This document shows, piece by piece, positions 16,130 to 23,191 of a stretch of 23,969 nucleotides of DNA. The translations under genes were made by a program, and so were the position numbers. Every line of letters starts with the position of its first letter. Within the stretch, counting starts at the first letter, position 1. Source of the stretch: CAG-877 sp963589235 (GTDB taxonomy: Bacteria; Bacillota_I; Bacilli_A; RF39; UBA660); NCBI GenBank assembly GCA_963589235.1, contig CAVAJX010000054.1, positions 1 through 23,969 of the forward strand, written 5' to 3'. Under the pieces are notes generated by a model. It was not told the origin of the DNA. It worked only from the letters and a program-made list of their open reading frames with translations, and made no database searches.

Positions 16130-18115
16130 TTATTTCAATTTTATTAATTCTGAATAATATACATTATTATTAACATCAAAAATTCTAAATACACAATAGT
16201 AATCATATCCATCACTATAATCTTGTAATTCAAATTCTAACTCATCAACACTAACTTTAACAATTTGTATTTCACCATTACTTTCCCAATCCTCATTATA
16301 GGTACTATCTCCATTATTGATATTATAACTACTACTAGGAAATAAAATGTTTGTATAATCATTAATATCAACCATTACTCTACCAGGTAAATCGTCTTTT
16401 GATGACAACATAACTCCAGAAATACTAACTTCATTAGTTTTCCTATTTAATAATAAAGACATAGTTGCTTCATCAAATTTCCAATCAGAAATAGTGTCAA
16501 AAGAAGAATTTTCCAAAACAACATAACTAGTATATTTAATATAATCATCGCCAACTTCATCTTCAAATAAAGTTATATTGTTATTAGTTTCATCAGATTT
16601 AAACTTTAATTGTCTATCTTTTATTTTAGCCTTTAAAGTGTTTTTTTCTAGTTTTACTTCATTTCCTTTATAAACAGGCAAATATGTTCCATCTCTATTA
16701 TCTCTAAATACTAAGTATTGTGCCTTAGCATAGTTTTCAACTTGCTCATCTGTCAACTCTAATTCAAAATCAGATTCACTATCTTCTGAAGTTACAGTAC
16801 TAACATTATTTTTAAATACTAACTTATTTGAAACTTTTTTTGTTTTCAATGAATTAAACTTATTAATAAAGTTATTATAATTACTAATTTTACTAATATC
16901 ACCATATATATCAAGAAATTTTGCTTGTATAATACTCTGTCCATTATAAGGAAAATATATACTTAATCCTCTAGATGATTGATCAGTCGCATAATTATAA
17001 ATAACTGTATTTTCTATTTCATTTAAAACTTGTTCACCAGTTCTTGGTTCTAAATCTTTTAATTCTGATATCAAATTATACAAATCAACCGTATCATAAC
17101 TAGACTCACCCGCCATCGCATATGCATATTGATATAAATTACTTCTAACTTTAGCAATTTCATTATAATTTTTTGCTACATCAATTTTTCCAAAAAAATT
17201 GTTAACAGCACTATTCAAATCATCCAAATTATTTAAATCAACTATTGAATATGTAGAATAGATGTCATAACTAAGATCATTAATTTTATAAAGATCTTTA
17301 AGATATTGTATTTTTTCTTTATATTTTTCTATAAACATCTTACCAATATCCAAACTTTTAGTCTCAAGTTTAACATTATTTATAAAACTAAAATCACTCG
17401 TATCTTTAACAGACATAGAAACTTCTTCCGAAGCAACAAAGTAATCAGCATAATTTTTAAATATATTAGCATTTTCAATTGTTCCATTTAAACAAGTACT
17501 AAATATTACTGTTTCTATTTTATTTTTTTCATTAAATGAAGTTTTCTCTAAAGCAGTAGAAATTTCCTTAAGTGATAAATTATCATTATTATTTAATTCA
17601 TCAAATTCACTACCTTGAATTGCTCCACCGTGATTCCAAAATAATAGTTCATATTTATCAGTAATGTAATTATCAGTTACAAAATTAATAAAATTACTTA
17701 ATGTAGATGATTCACCCATATTTTTTATGGATTGTTGTTTTACTTTAGTAAAACCATTTTCAGTCAATTGATATATAGAAGTTTCATCAACATCAATATA
17801 ATCATTATTCCACTTTTTTGATCCACCAGCAATCAAAACAACATTTACATTTTTTAAATCTACCAACTTTGGATCAACGCCACTCAATTCATAAGTTCCC
17901 ATTGAATTATTAGATTCTAAATCAGATCCAACCATATATATCATAAATGTTCTAGTTGAAATGTCATTCTTATTTACTAAAGATACAACAATTAAAATAA
18001 CCAATAAAGATAAAACACCTATTAATATATAAAGTATTTTCTTTAAATCTACTCGTTTTTTTCGAATATCAACACTACTGCAATTAGGAATAGTAGTATT
18101 AATTTCATTATACAT
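16130..18115 (-). CDS. Membrane-anchored clostripain-like (C11) cysteine peptidase
   Basis: The product has 661 residues. A membrane helix (about 27-47, ILYILIGVLSLLVILIVVSLV) is followed directly by the C11 fold: RTFMIYMVGSDLES, NVNVVLIAGGSKKW, ELLFWNHGGAIQGSEFDE with catalytic His162, and VIFSTCLNGTIENANIF with catalytic Cys198. Clostripain-family enzymes normally cleave after Arg or Lys and lie outside the cell. The N-terminus is cytoplasmic with basic residues, so the peptidase should face outside. About 290 further residues follow the catalytic half, ending in a beta-rich segment of unknown role. The start is ATG at 18115, with AGGAAG six bases upstream; an ATG at 18136 has no ribosome site. 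The usual clostripain motif is DxCLM, so STCLN is a variant. No LPXTG-type end is present. Confidence 0.88.
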   Translation of the reverse strand: MYNEINTTIPNCSSVDIRKKRVDLKKILYILIGVLSLLVILIVVSLVNKNDISTRTFMIYMVGSDLESNNSMGTYELSGVDPKLVDLKNVNVVLIAGGSKKWNNDYIDVDETSIYQLTENGFTKVKQQSIKNMGESSTLSNFINFVTDNYITDKYELLFWNHGGAIQGSEFDELNNNDNLSLKEISTALEKTSFNEKNKIETVIFSTCLNGTIENANIFKNYADYFVASEEVSMSVKDTSDFSFINNVKLETKSLDIGKMFIEKYKEKIQYLKDLYKINDLSYDIYSTYSIVDLNNLDDLNSAVNNFFGKIDVAKNYNEIAKVRSNLYQYAYAMAGESSYDTVDLYNLISELKDLEPRTGEQVLNEIENTVIYNYATDQSSRGLSIYFPYNGQSIIQAKFLDIYGDISKISNYNNFINKFNSLKTKKVSNKLVFKNNVSTVTSEDSESDFELELTDEQVENYAKAQYLVFRDNRDGTYLPVYKGNEVKLEKNTLKAKIKDRQLKFKSDETNNNITLFEDEVGDDYIKYTSYVVLENSSFDTISDWKFDEATMSLLLNRKTNEVSISGVMLSSKDDLPGRVMVDINDYTNILFPSSSYNINNGDSTYNEDWESNGEIQIVKVSVDELEFELQDYSDGYDYYCVFRIFDVNNNVYYSELIKLK

Positions 18116-18181
18116 AATTAACTTCCTTTCAAACATAAAGTAAATTATAAAATATTTCCCACTAACAATACCTTACTATCA

Positions 18182-18238
18182 ATTATAATTGTAACATATA
18201 TAACACAAATTAAATCATAAAAATTTATTTATTGACAA
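18182..18238 (-). promoter_or_regulatory. Candidate promoters of the clostripain-like operon
   Basis: Two candidates in the 174-bp gap. The first has -35 TTGTCA (18233-18238), 18-bp spacer, and TTTAAT (18209-18214) with an extended TGA. The second has a consensus TATAAT at 18182-18187 but no convincing -35. The leader before the ATG at 18115 would be about 60-90 nt. The rest of the gap shows nothing clear. Confidence 0.5.
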
Positions 18239-18249
18239 AATATATACAA

Positions 18250-18287
18250 ATATAAAAATATCCATATAATAAAAATTACATGGATAT
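18250..18287 (-). terminator. Intrinsic terminator after the sortase gene
   Basis: Minus-strand inverted repeat ATATCCAT / ATGGATAT (18258-18287, 14-base loop) followed by TTTTTATATTTG, two bases beyond the sortase stop. It is AT-rich with only 4 G/C in the stem pairs, so moderately strong. It ends the uppS-to-sortase operon. Confidence 0.7.
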
Positions 18288-18289
18288 AT

Positions 18290-19288
18290 CTAAAAAACCG
18301 CAACCAATTTAGCATGAATTACTTTCCTACCAGTATTATCATCAGAACAAGTAGATAAAGTAATTATTTTGTCATTAACATTAACACTACTATCAATATT
18401 CAATATATTTCTTGAACTAATAGTATTTAAAAACTCTTGATAAGAATCAGTATCATAAAAAACATTTTGTAAATAATACACCTCCGGTGCTACATAATAA
18501 GCAGAAAAAATAGTATAATAGTATTTTTTATTTTCAGTAATAATCATAATTGATTTATTAGAATTTTTTTGCCAATCTTTACTAAATATATTAGAAATAC
18601 TACCAAAAGCAGTTTTATTAAACAAATTATGTCCATAAAATATTGTATTATTATCACTCAGATTAGGATCATTTCTATAATCCATAAAAGTCCAACCAGT
18701 TTTCTTTTTACTCCTATCATAAGAATGACTTAAATAATAATCATTATCCGTAGTTTGTACAATTGGATAATTAATTGTTGTACCATCTACACTAAGCCAA
18801 GCAACTGTATCAGAATTACTTTCTTTTAATTGACTTATATTTACTTGATCTAAAGATGTTTCAGCATATCTTCTAAACAAATTACTATCTTGAGTAATAG
18901 AAACACCAGAATTAGTAGAATTATTAGAGCTAGTATCACTATCAGCACTATTATTATCTACAGAATCCTTATCATCAGATGTTTTAGTAATACTATCAAA
19001 ATCATTATGTACAACTTCAACAGGTTTAACATATAAAATTTTAGTCAAAGTACAAGCAGCTGCAAAATATAAAATTATTAATAAACAAAATTCTGGTTGT
19101 AACTGCCTTTTTCCATAGTGTTTTACACACTTTTCAAAAAACATGGATTTTTTAAATATCTTACTCAAAAACACAAAAAATTGTTTTGGATAAAAGAAAA
19201 ATCCCTTAGACAAAATAGTACAAAGAAAACAAAATCCCTTTGACGTAGTCTTAAGTATATATATAAAAATATTAATTATCTTTTTCAT
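18290..19288 (-). CDS. Class B sortase (transpeptidase)
   Basis: The product has 332 residues. Sortases cut a C-terminal sorting signal and join the protein to the cell wall or to another subunit. Here the core (about 130-332) has a WLSVDGTTINYPIVQ start, NDYYLSHSY, GWTFMDYRND, FYGHNL with catalytic His220, TLSTC with Cys314, and Arg321 in TGRKVIHAKL. This order and spacing match class B. Before it lie a hydrophobic/basic N-terminus (1-48), a membrane helix (about 65-85) and a Ser/Asn/Asp-rich linker (95-130). The ATG at 19288 overlaps the upstream stop by four bases (ATGA), so the two are coupled. No LPXTG or NPQTN-like substrate is visible in the window, so its substrate lies elsewhere or is atypical. 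Confidence 0.94.
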   Translation of the reverse strand: MKKIINIFIYILKTTSKGFCFLCTILSKGFFFYPKQFFVFLSKIFKKSMFFEKCVKHYGKRQLQPEFCLLIILYFAAACTLTKILYVKPVEVVHNDFDSITKTSDDKDSVDNNSADSDTSSNNSTNSGVSITQDSNLFRRYAETSLDQVNISQLKESNSDTVAWLSVDGTTINYPIVQTTDNDYYLSHSYDRSKKKTGWTFMDYRNDPNLSDNNTIFYGHNLFNKTAFGSISNIFSKDWQKNSNKSIMIITENKKYYYTIFSAYYVAPEVYYLQNVFYDTDSYQEFLNTISSRNILNIDSSVNVNDKIITLSTCSDDNTGRKVIHAKLVAVF

Positions 19289-19911
19289 AAACCACCTTCA
19301 CTACTTACAGGAATTGTGCCTGTAACAGTAACAGGACTGGTAACTTGTAAAGCCTGAGTAGCAACAGGAACTACTTGTTTAATTACAGGTTGGCTAACTG
19401 GAGTATCAGGTTGAACTACAGGTGCAGTTTGAGTACTAACTACAGGTTGAGAAACCGCTACTGGCTGTACTGTTTGTTGTACTACTGGAGTAACTGGAAC
19501 TGGACTAACACTAGGTACTTGTGCAACAGTATTAGGACTAACAGTATTATTAGAAACAACACTAGTAGTTTGAATATTCTCAGTTACAGGAGTATTAGTA
19601 ACAGGAGCCATTGTAACAGAAGAAACAGCACTTGGTACCTCTACTTTCGTAACAGGAACAGCTACTGGAGTTTGCGTAACTGCCGATGTAACTTGTACAC
19701 TAGGAACTACCATGGTTTGACTAGTTTGAGCAACAGGGCTTTGTACAGTTTGAACAGGAGAAATATCATCATTAGACACAGTAACATTATTAACTACACT
19801 CTTATCAACAATATCAACAGATTTTTGTTTCTTCTCTTTAGAAGTAAGAACAACACCAGTAATAAAAGAAGCAAAAAGTATACAACCAAAAATAATATAA
19901 ATCAATGTCAT
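19285..19911 (-). CDS. Val/Thr/Pro/Gln-rich single-helix membrane protein coupled to the sortase
   Basis: The product has 208 residues and I do not recognise the family. Residues 2-23 are a membrane helix (TLIYIIFGCILFASFITGVV), followed at once by SKEKKQK. Basic residues on this side suggest that the long remainder is cytoplasmic. Residues 35-208 are low complexity: Val, Thr, Pro, Gln, Ser, with repeated VVQPV, PVTPV, QTTSVV-like strings. No globular domain or sorting motif (no LPXTG, no second hydrophobic stretch) is seen, so it is not an ordinary sortase substrate. The ATG at 19911 has GAGGG upstream, 24 bp after the rseP stop. The stop overlaps the sortase start by four bases. It might be a scaffold or a mislocalised partner of the sortase; this is open. 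Confidence 0.7.
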   Translation of the reverse strand: MTLIYIIFGCILFASFITGVVLTSKEKKQKSVDIVDKSVVNNVTVSNDDISPVQTVQSPVAQTSQTMVVPSVQVTSAVTQTPVAVPVTKVEVPSAVSSVTMAPVTNTPVTENIQTTSVVSNNTVSPNTVAQVPSVSPVPVTPVVQQTVQPVAVSQPVVSTQTAPVVQPDTPVSQPVIKQVVPVATQALQVTSPVTVTGTIPVSSEGGL

Positions 19912-19935
19912 AACTATCCCTCTATTCTTTAGCTA

Positions 19936-20988
19936 TTAAAATAATCTTAAAATATCATTAATTGTAACAACAACCATTAATAACATCAATAACATTAATC
20001 CAACAGTATGTATTTTACCCTCAAGTTCAGGATCAACTGGAGAACCTTTAATTTTTTCTATAATTATAAATAATATATGTCCACCATCAAAAGCAGGTAA
20101 TGGAAGTAAATTAATAAATCCAACATTAATACTTAAAAAGGCAACCAAGTATAAAATACTAGCAATTCCAGCCTTACTTTGTTCACCAACAACAGAGTAA
20201 ATTCCAACTGGGCCAGATAATTGACTTAACTTAATTCCACCAGTAAATAAATAGCCAACAGTAATTGCCATTTGTTTAAATATAGAAGCCGTCTTTTTAC
20301 CAGTATAAACTAAAGCATTAACAAAACCATGTTGTTTTTCTTGCTTCATTCCAATACCATAACGATAAACTTCTTGTCCATTTTCTTTAACCTTCATAGG
20401 TTTAAACTTATAAGTCTCTATACTACCATTTTCTTTTTCAACCTTAATAGTAGTATTCTTAGTAGGATCACTAACAGCTAAATATAAAGTTATATCATCA
20501 ACATAAGAAATCTTATGCCCATTAATTTCTTTAACCACATCTCCTGCTGAAATACCAGCTTCATATGCAGGATAACCTTTCTCAGCTGTTGTAATAACTG
20601 GTTTCATAGAAGTACTACCAAAGAATAACCCAATAATAAAGATTATTAATATAGCTGAAATAAAGTTATTACCAGCTCCAAAGAACATTATTAAAAATCT
20701 TTGAAAAGCAGTCTTTGATTGTAATCTTCTCTTTTTAGGAACCTTTTGTAAATCATCTTCTCCTACATCTTCACCAGCCAATTGACAAAATCCACCAATT
20801 GGAACAGCTCTAATAGAATACTCAGTTTCCTTACCTTTTTTACTAAATAACTTAGGACCCATACCTATCGCAAACTCATAAACATAAACACCATTCATTT
20901 TCGCAAATATAAAGTGTCCAAATTCATGAACTAAAACAATGAATCCCAAAATAACTATAAACAATAATAAATTCAATATAAAGCTCAT
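19936..20988 (-). CDS. rseP: Site-2 intramembrane metalloprotease RseP/RasP
   Basis: The product has 350 residues. It is a zinc protease that cuts membrane proteins within the bilayer, for example anti-sigma factors. HEFGH (His21, Glu22, His25) lies in the first membrane helix. A PDZ domain (about 110-190, KGYPAYEAGISAGDVVKEIN) follows, then the second metal motif NLLPLPAFDGGHI with its aspartate, and a last helix near the C-terminus. This layout is standard for Bacillota RseP. The ATG at 20988 has AGGAGG five bases upstream, nine bases after the cdsA stop. In most Bacillota dxr lies between cdsA and rseP; here the two are adjacent. Unlike the usual order, it is followed by the Val/Thr-rich gene and the sortase rather than proS. 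Confidence 0.96.
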   Translation of the reverse strand: MSFILNLLLFIVILGFIVLVHEFGHFIFAKMNGVYVYEFAIGMGPKLFSKKGKETEYSIRAVPIGGFCQLAGEDVGEDDLQKVPKKRRLQSKTAFQRFLIMFFGAGNNFISAILIIFIIGLFFGSTSMKPVITTAEKGYPAYEAGISAGDVVKEINGHKISYVDDITLYLAVSDPTKNTTIKVEKENGSIETYKFKPMKVKENGQEVYRYGIGMKQEKQHGFVNALVYTGKKTASIFKQMAITVGYLFTGGIKLSQLSGPVGIYSVVGEQSKAGIASILYLVAFLSINVGFINLLPLPAFDGGHILFIIIEKIKGSPVDPELEGKIHTVGLMLLMLLMVVVTINDILRLF

Positions 20989-20997
20989 AACTTCCTC

Positions 20998-21798
20998 CTA
21001 AATAACTCCAAGAACTAAAATAAATGCTAAGAAAACAAATATTAAACTGTCAAATCTATCTAAAATTCCACCATGTCCTGGAATCAAATTAGAAAAGTCC
21101 TTCATACCATATTCTCTTTTAATTGATGAAAAAACTAAATCTCCCAATTGTCCAATACATGATAAGAATAAAGTTACAAAAATAACTAAAACTAATGAAC
21201 AATTCTGATTAATAACTGTTACATAATATGATGTTGCGATGAAAGTACCCATTAAAGCTCCACCAACAAATCCTTCTATTGTTTTATTAGGAGAAATTGT
21301 AGGAGCCAATTTATTTTTTCCTATAAACATTCCTGTAAAAAGTGCAAAACTATCAGTCATTGTAGTTATCAATAATAAATATATGACATACTTAATATCA
21401 TAATTACGTGTTATTGTCATCAAATTAAAACTAAGTCCTACAAAAAGTACTGAACCTATTAAAAATAATGCATCTGAAGAATTATATTTTTTTCTATCCT
21501 TAATAAAAATCATAGAAGCTAAAAATGCAAATATTACAAAAGACATAACTCTATAATCTAAATTACATACAAATTCAATAGAATCAAAATTATTCATAGC
21601 TAGAAAAATAACTAATAAGTATGCAAATACTTTAATTAAAAATGGAAATTTTCTAACAGATTCTCTAATATGAATTAATTCATACAATCCTAATACAGCA
21701 AGTAAAGCCATAAAAACAGAAAATGCTTCTCCACCAATGATTAGTAATGGAAAGGCAATCAATATCATTACAATAGCACTTAAAACTCTTGTTTTCAT
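20998..21798 (-). CDS. cdsA: Phosphatidate cytidylyltransferase (CDP-diglyceride synthase)
   Basis: The product has 266 residues, normal length. It makes CDP-diacylglycerol from phosphatidate and CTP, feeding phosphatidylglycerol and cardiolipin synthesis. About eight hydrophobic helices are visible along the chain. The family signature SxxKR...KDFSNLIPGHGGILDRFDS lies at about 224-252 (the full aspartate-rich stretch is intact). The ATG at 21798 has GGAGG upstream. It lies three bases after the uppS stop, the usual operon partner, so lipid carrier and phospholipid precursors are made together. Confidence 0.96.
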   Translation of the reverse strand: MKTRVLSAIVMILIAFPLLIIGGEAFSVFMALLAVLGLYELIHIRESVRKFPFLIKVFAYLLVIFLAMNNFDSIEFVCNLDYRVMSFVIFAFLASMIFIKDRKKYNSSDALFLIGSVLFVGLSFNLMTITRNYDIKYVIYLLLITTMTDSFALFTGMFIGKNKLAPTISPNKTIEGFVGGALMGTFIATSYYVTVINQNCSLVLVIFVTLFLSCIGQLGDLVFSSIKREYGMKDFSNLIPGHGGILDRFDSLIFVFLAFILVLGVI

Positions 21799-21801
21799 AA
21801 T

Positions 21802-22506
21802 TTAACCTCCAAACTTTCTATTTCTATTATTAAATTCTAAAATAGCTTTATCAAATTCTTTTTCATTAAAATCTGGAAACAATACTTTAGTAAAATAAAA
21901 CTCCGCATAACTAGACTGATAAAGCATAAAATTACTTACTCTAAATTCTCCAGAAGTTCTAATAACTAAATCAACATCTGGTAAGTCTTGATATAAATTC
22001 TTAGAAACCAAATCATAATCTATATCATCAATACTTATTTTATTTTCACTATATAATTTACAAATTTTCTTAGTCATATCAACTATTTCAGCTCTACCAC
22101 CATAGTTTATACAAATATTTAAAACTAAACCTGTATTATTAGCCGTATCTTTTGTAACAACATCCATTGCTTTTAATACTTTATCTGGCAAAGGATAACC
22201 TCTTCCTGAAAAAATAACTTTAACATTATCTTTAGATAGTTGTTTTAATTTAGAATTAAAGCATTCAACAAATAAATTCATTAAATATCCAACCTCTTCT
22301 TCTGATCTTTTAAAGTTCTCGGTAGAAAAGGCATATAAAGATAAATATTTAACACCAGTTTTAGAAATATATTTACATAAAGTTAGTAAATTATCTGCAC
22401 CAGCTTTATGTCCAAGACTTCTTGAAAGACCTCTTCTTTGAGCCCATCTTCCATTACCGTCCATTATAATACCAACATGTGTAGGTATATTCAATTTATT
22501 ATCCAT
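21802..22506 (-). CDS. uppS: Undecaprenyl diphosphate synthase
   Basis: The product has 234 residues. It extends farnesyl diphosphate by cis-condensations to undecaprenyl diphosphate, the lipid carrier for peptidoglycan. The N-terminal signature IMDGNGRWAQRRGL with Asp16, Asn18 and Arg20 is clear. YLSLYAFSTENFKR, NICINYGGRAEI and the distal RTSGEFRVSNFMLYQSSYAE are all present (the usual motif is RTSGExRxSNFxxWQxxYxE; Tyr here replaces Trp). The ATG at 22506 has GAGG upstream. A terminator ends the khpA gene before it, and a TATAAT lies in the gap, so it likely begins the operon uppS-cdsA-rseP-Val/Thr protein-sortase. Confidence 0.96.
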   Translation of the reverse strand: MDNKLNIPTHVGIIMDGNGRWAQRRGLSRSLGHKAGADNLLTLCKYISKTGVKYLSLYAFSTENFKRSEEEVGYLMNLFVECFNSKLKQLSKDNVKVIFSGRGYPLPDKVLKAMDVVTKDTANNTGLVLNICINYGGRAEIVDMTKKICKLYSENKISIDDIDYDLVSKNLYQDLPDVDLVIRTSGEFRVSNFMLYQSSYAEFYFTKVLFPDFNEKEFDKAILEFNNRNRKFGG

Positions 22507-22523
22507 AACATAACCTCTATATC

Positions 22524-22529
22524 ATTATA
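22524..22529 (-). promoter_or_regulatory. Candidate -10 box of the uppS operon
   Basis: TATAAT on the minus strand, 17 bases before the uppS ATG, in the gap after the khpA terminator. No clear -35 (the region is the T-tract). The short distance implies a very short leader, yet GAGG still fits. Confidence 0.45.
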
Positions 22530-22536
22530 TAACAAA

Positions 22537-22568
22537 CGAAAAAAAAAAGAAAGTACTAACACTCTCTT
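22537..22568 (-). terminator. Intrinsic terminator after khpA
   Basis: Minus-strand stem AAGAGAGT / ACTTTCTT (8 bp with one G-U, loop GTTAGT; 22547-22568), followed by a run of ten T. The stem starts inside the khpA TAA codon (22567-22569). It separates rpsP-khpA from uppS. Confidence 0.85.
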
Positions 22569-22815
22569 AAAATTTATCTATATCTATTTTAACATACTTA
22601 TTATCTTTTAAGCTACTACTAGCTTGAATCAATGTTCTAATAGCATTGGCACATCTTCCATTCTTACCAATAACTCTTCCCATATCTTCTTCAGCTACCA
22701 TAACTTGAATAAGTATAACGTTATCTTCTTCAGTAGGAAATTCCTTAACGCTAACTGCCTCGGTATTTTTAACTAAAGATTTAACTATTTCTTCTGTCAA
22801 TGTTACTAAATCCAT
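22567..22815 (-). CDS. khpA: KH-domain RNA-binding protein KhpA
   Basis: The product has 82 residues, normal for KhpA (YlqC). It binds RNA through a single KH domain, with the GxxG loop GKNG (50-53) in GRVIGKNGRCANAIRTLI. In related bacteria it works with KhpB in RNA metabolism and cell-size control. It lies one base after the rpsP stop, and the ribosome site AAGGAT is in the rpsP end. The rpsP-khpA pair is conserved in Bacillota. Here a terminator follows at once, so rimM, trmD and rplS, which often come next, are elsewhere. Confidence 0.94.
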   Translation of the reverse strand: MDLVTLTEEIVKSLVKNTEAVSVKEFPTEEDNVILIQVMVAEEDMGRVIGKNGRCANAIRTLIQASSSLKDNKYVKIDIDKF

Positions 22816-22816
22816 A

Positions 22817-23092
22817 TTACTTATCCTTCTTTACTTTAGAATCTGCATATTTTTTCATAATACCAGCTTTACTAAATAAATTTTTAACAGTATCAGTTGG
22901 AATAGCTCCATTATTTAGCCATTTCATAGCTAATTCTTCATTAATTCTTACTTCACATTCTCCAACAGGTTGATAAATACCAATTAGTTCAAGATATTTT
23001 CCATCTCTTGGACTTCTAGAGTCAGTCGCAACAATTCTATAAGTAGGTTTCTTTTTAGCACCCATTCTTGTTAATCTAATTTTAACAGCCAT
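22817..23092 (-). CDS. rpsP: 30S ribosomal protein S16
   Basis: The product has 91 residues, the normal size. The sequence AVKIRLTRMGAKKKPTYRIV at the start, then DSRSPRDGKYLELIGIY and NNGAIPTDTVKNL, are hallmark S16 segments. It is a structural protein of the small ribosomal subunit. The ATG at 23092 has GGAGGG upstream. A consensus promoter (TTGACA-17-TATAAT) precedes it, fitting strong ribosomal-protein expression. It is followed by khpA. Confidence 0.98.
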   Translation of the reverse strand: MAVKIRLTRMGAKKKPTYRIVATDSRSPRDGKYLELIGIYQPVGECEVRINEELAMKWLNNGAIPTDTVKNLFSKAGIMKKYADSKVKKDK

Positions 23093-23126
23093 CTTTTTCC
23101 CTCCATTTCTTTAATAGACTGCACTT

Positions 23127-23155
23127 ATTATATAATAATAAAAATAAGATGTCAA
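23127..23155 (-). promoter_or_regulatory. Consensus sigma-A promoter of rpsP-khpA
   Basis: Minus strand: TTGACA (23150-23155), 17-bp spacer, TATAAT (23127-23132), an exact consensus match, 35 bases before the rpsP ATG. The last bases of the -35 and the first part of the spacer are the 3' arm of the upstream hairpin (23143-23180), so the promoter is embedded in the terminator of the gene before. Confidence 0.92.
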
Positions 23156-23180
23156 CCATATATTGATAACACATCTTATT
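23143..23180 (-). terminator. Terminator hairpin of the DUF4065 gene, overlapping the rpsP promoter
   Basis: A perfect 10-bp inverted repeat AATAAGATGT (23171-23180 on the minus strand) and ACATCTTATT (23143-23152), with an 18-base spacer, followed by TTTTATTATTA. It begins 11 bases after the stop at 23192. The plus strand carries seven T after the other arm, so it could act in both directions, though no plus-strand gene is seen. Confidence 0.75.
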
Positions 23181-23191
23181 TTTTTAATAAT

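Noticed and set aside
18232..18260. Plus-strand TTGACA as a promoter
   Set aside because: No acceptable -10 at 16-18 bp and no plus-strand gene follows.
19285..19288. TGA read as tryptophan (Mycoplasma-type code)
   Set aside because: TGA works as the stop in several ATGA overlaps (19285, 8638, 5229), and complete family-length proteins result with the standard code.
19375..19932. Plus-strand 185-residue Arg/Asn/Ser/Tyr-rich frame
   Set aside because: It is the antisense of the Val/Thr/Pro/Gln-rich gene, no Shine-Dalgarno site or promoter is visible, and all genes run the other way.
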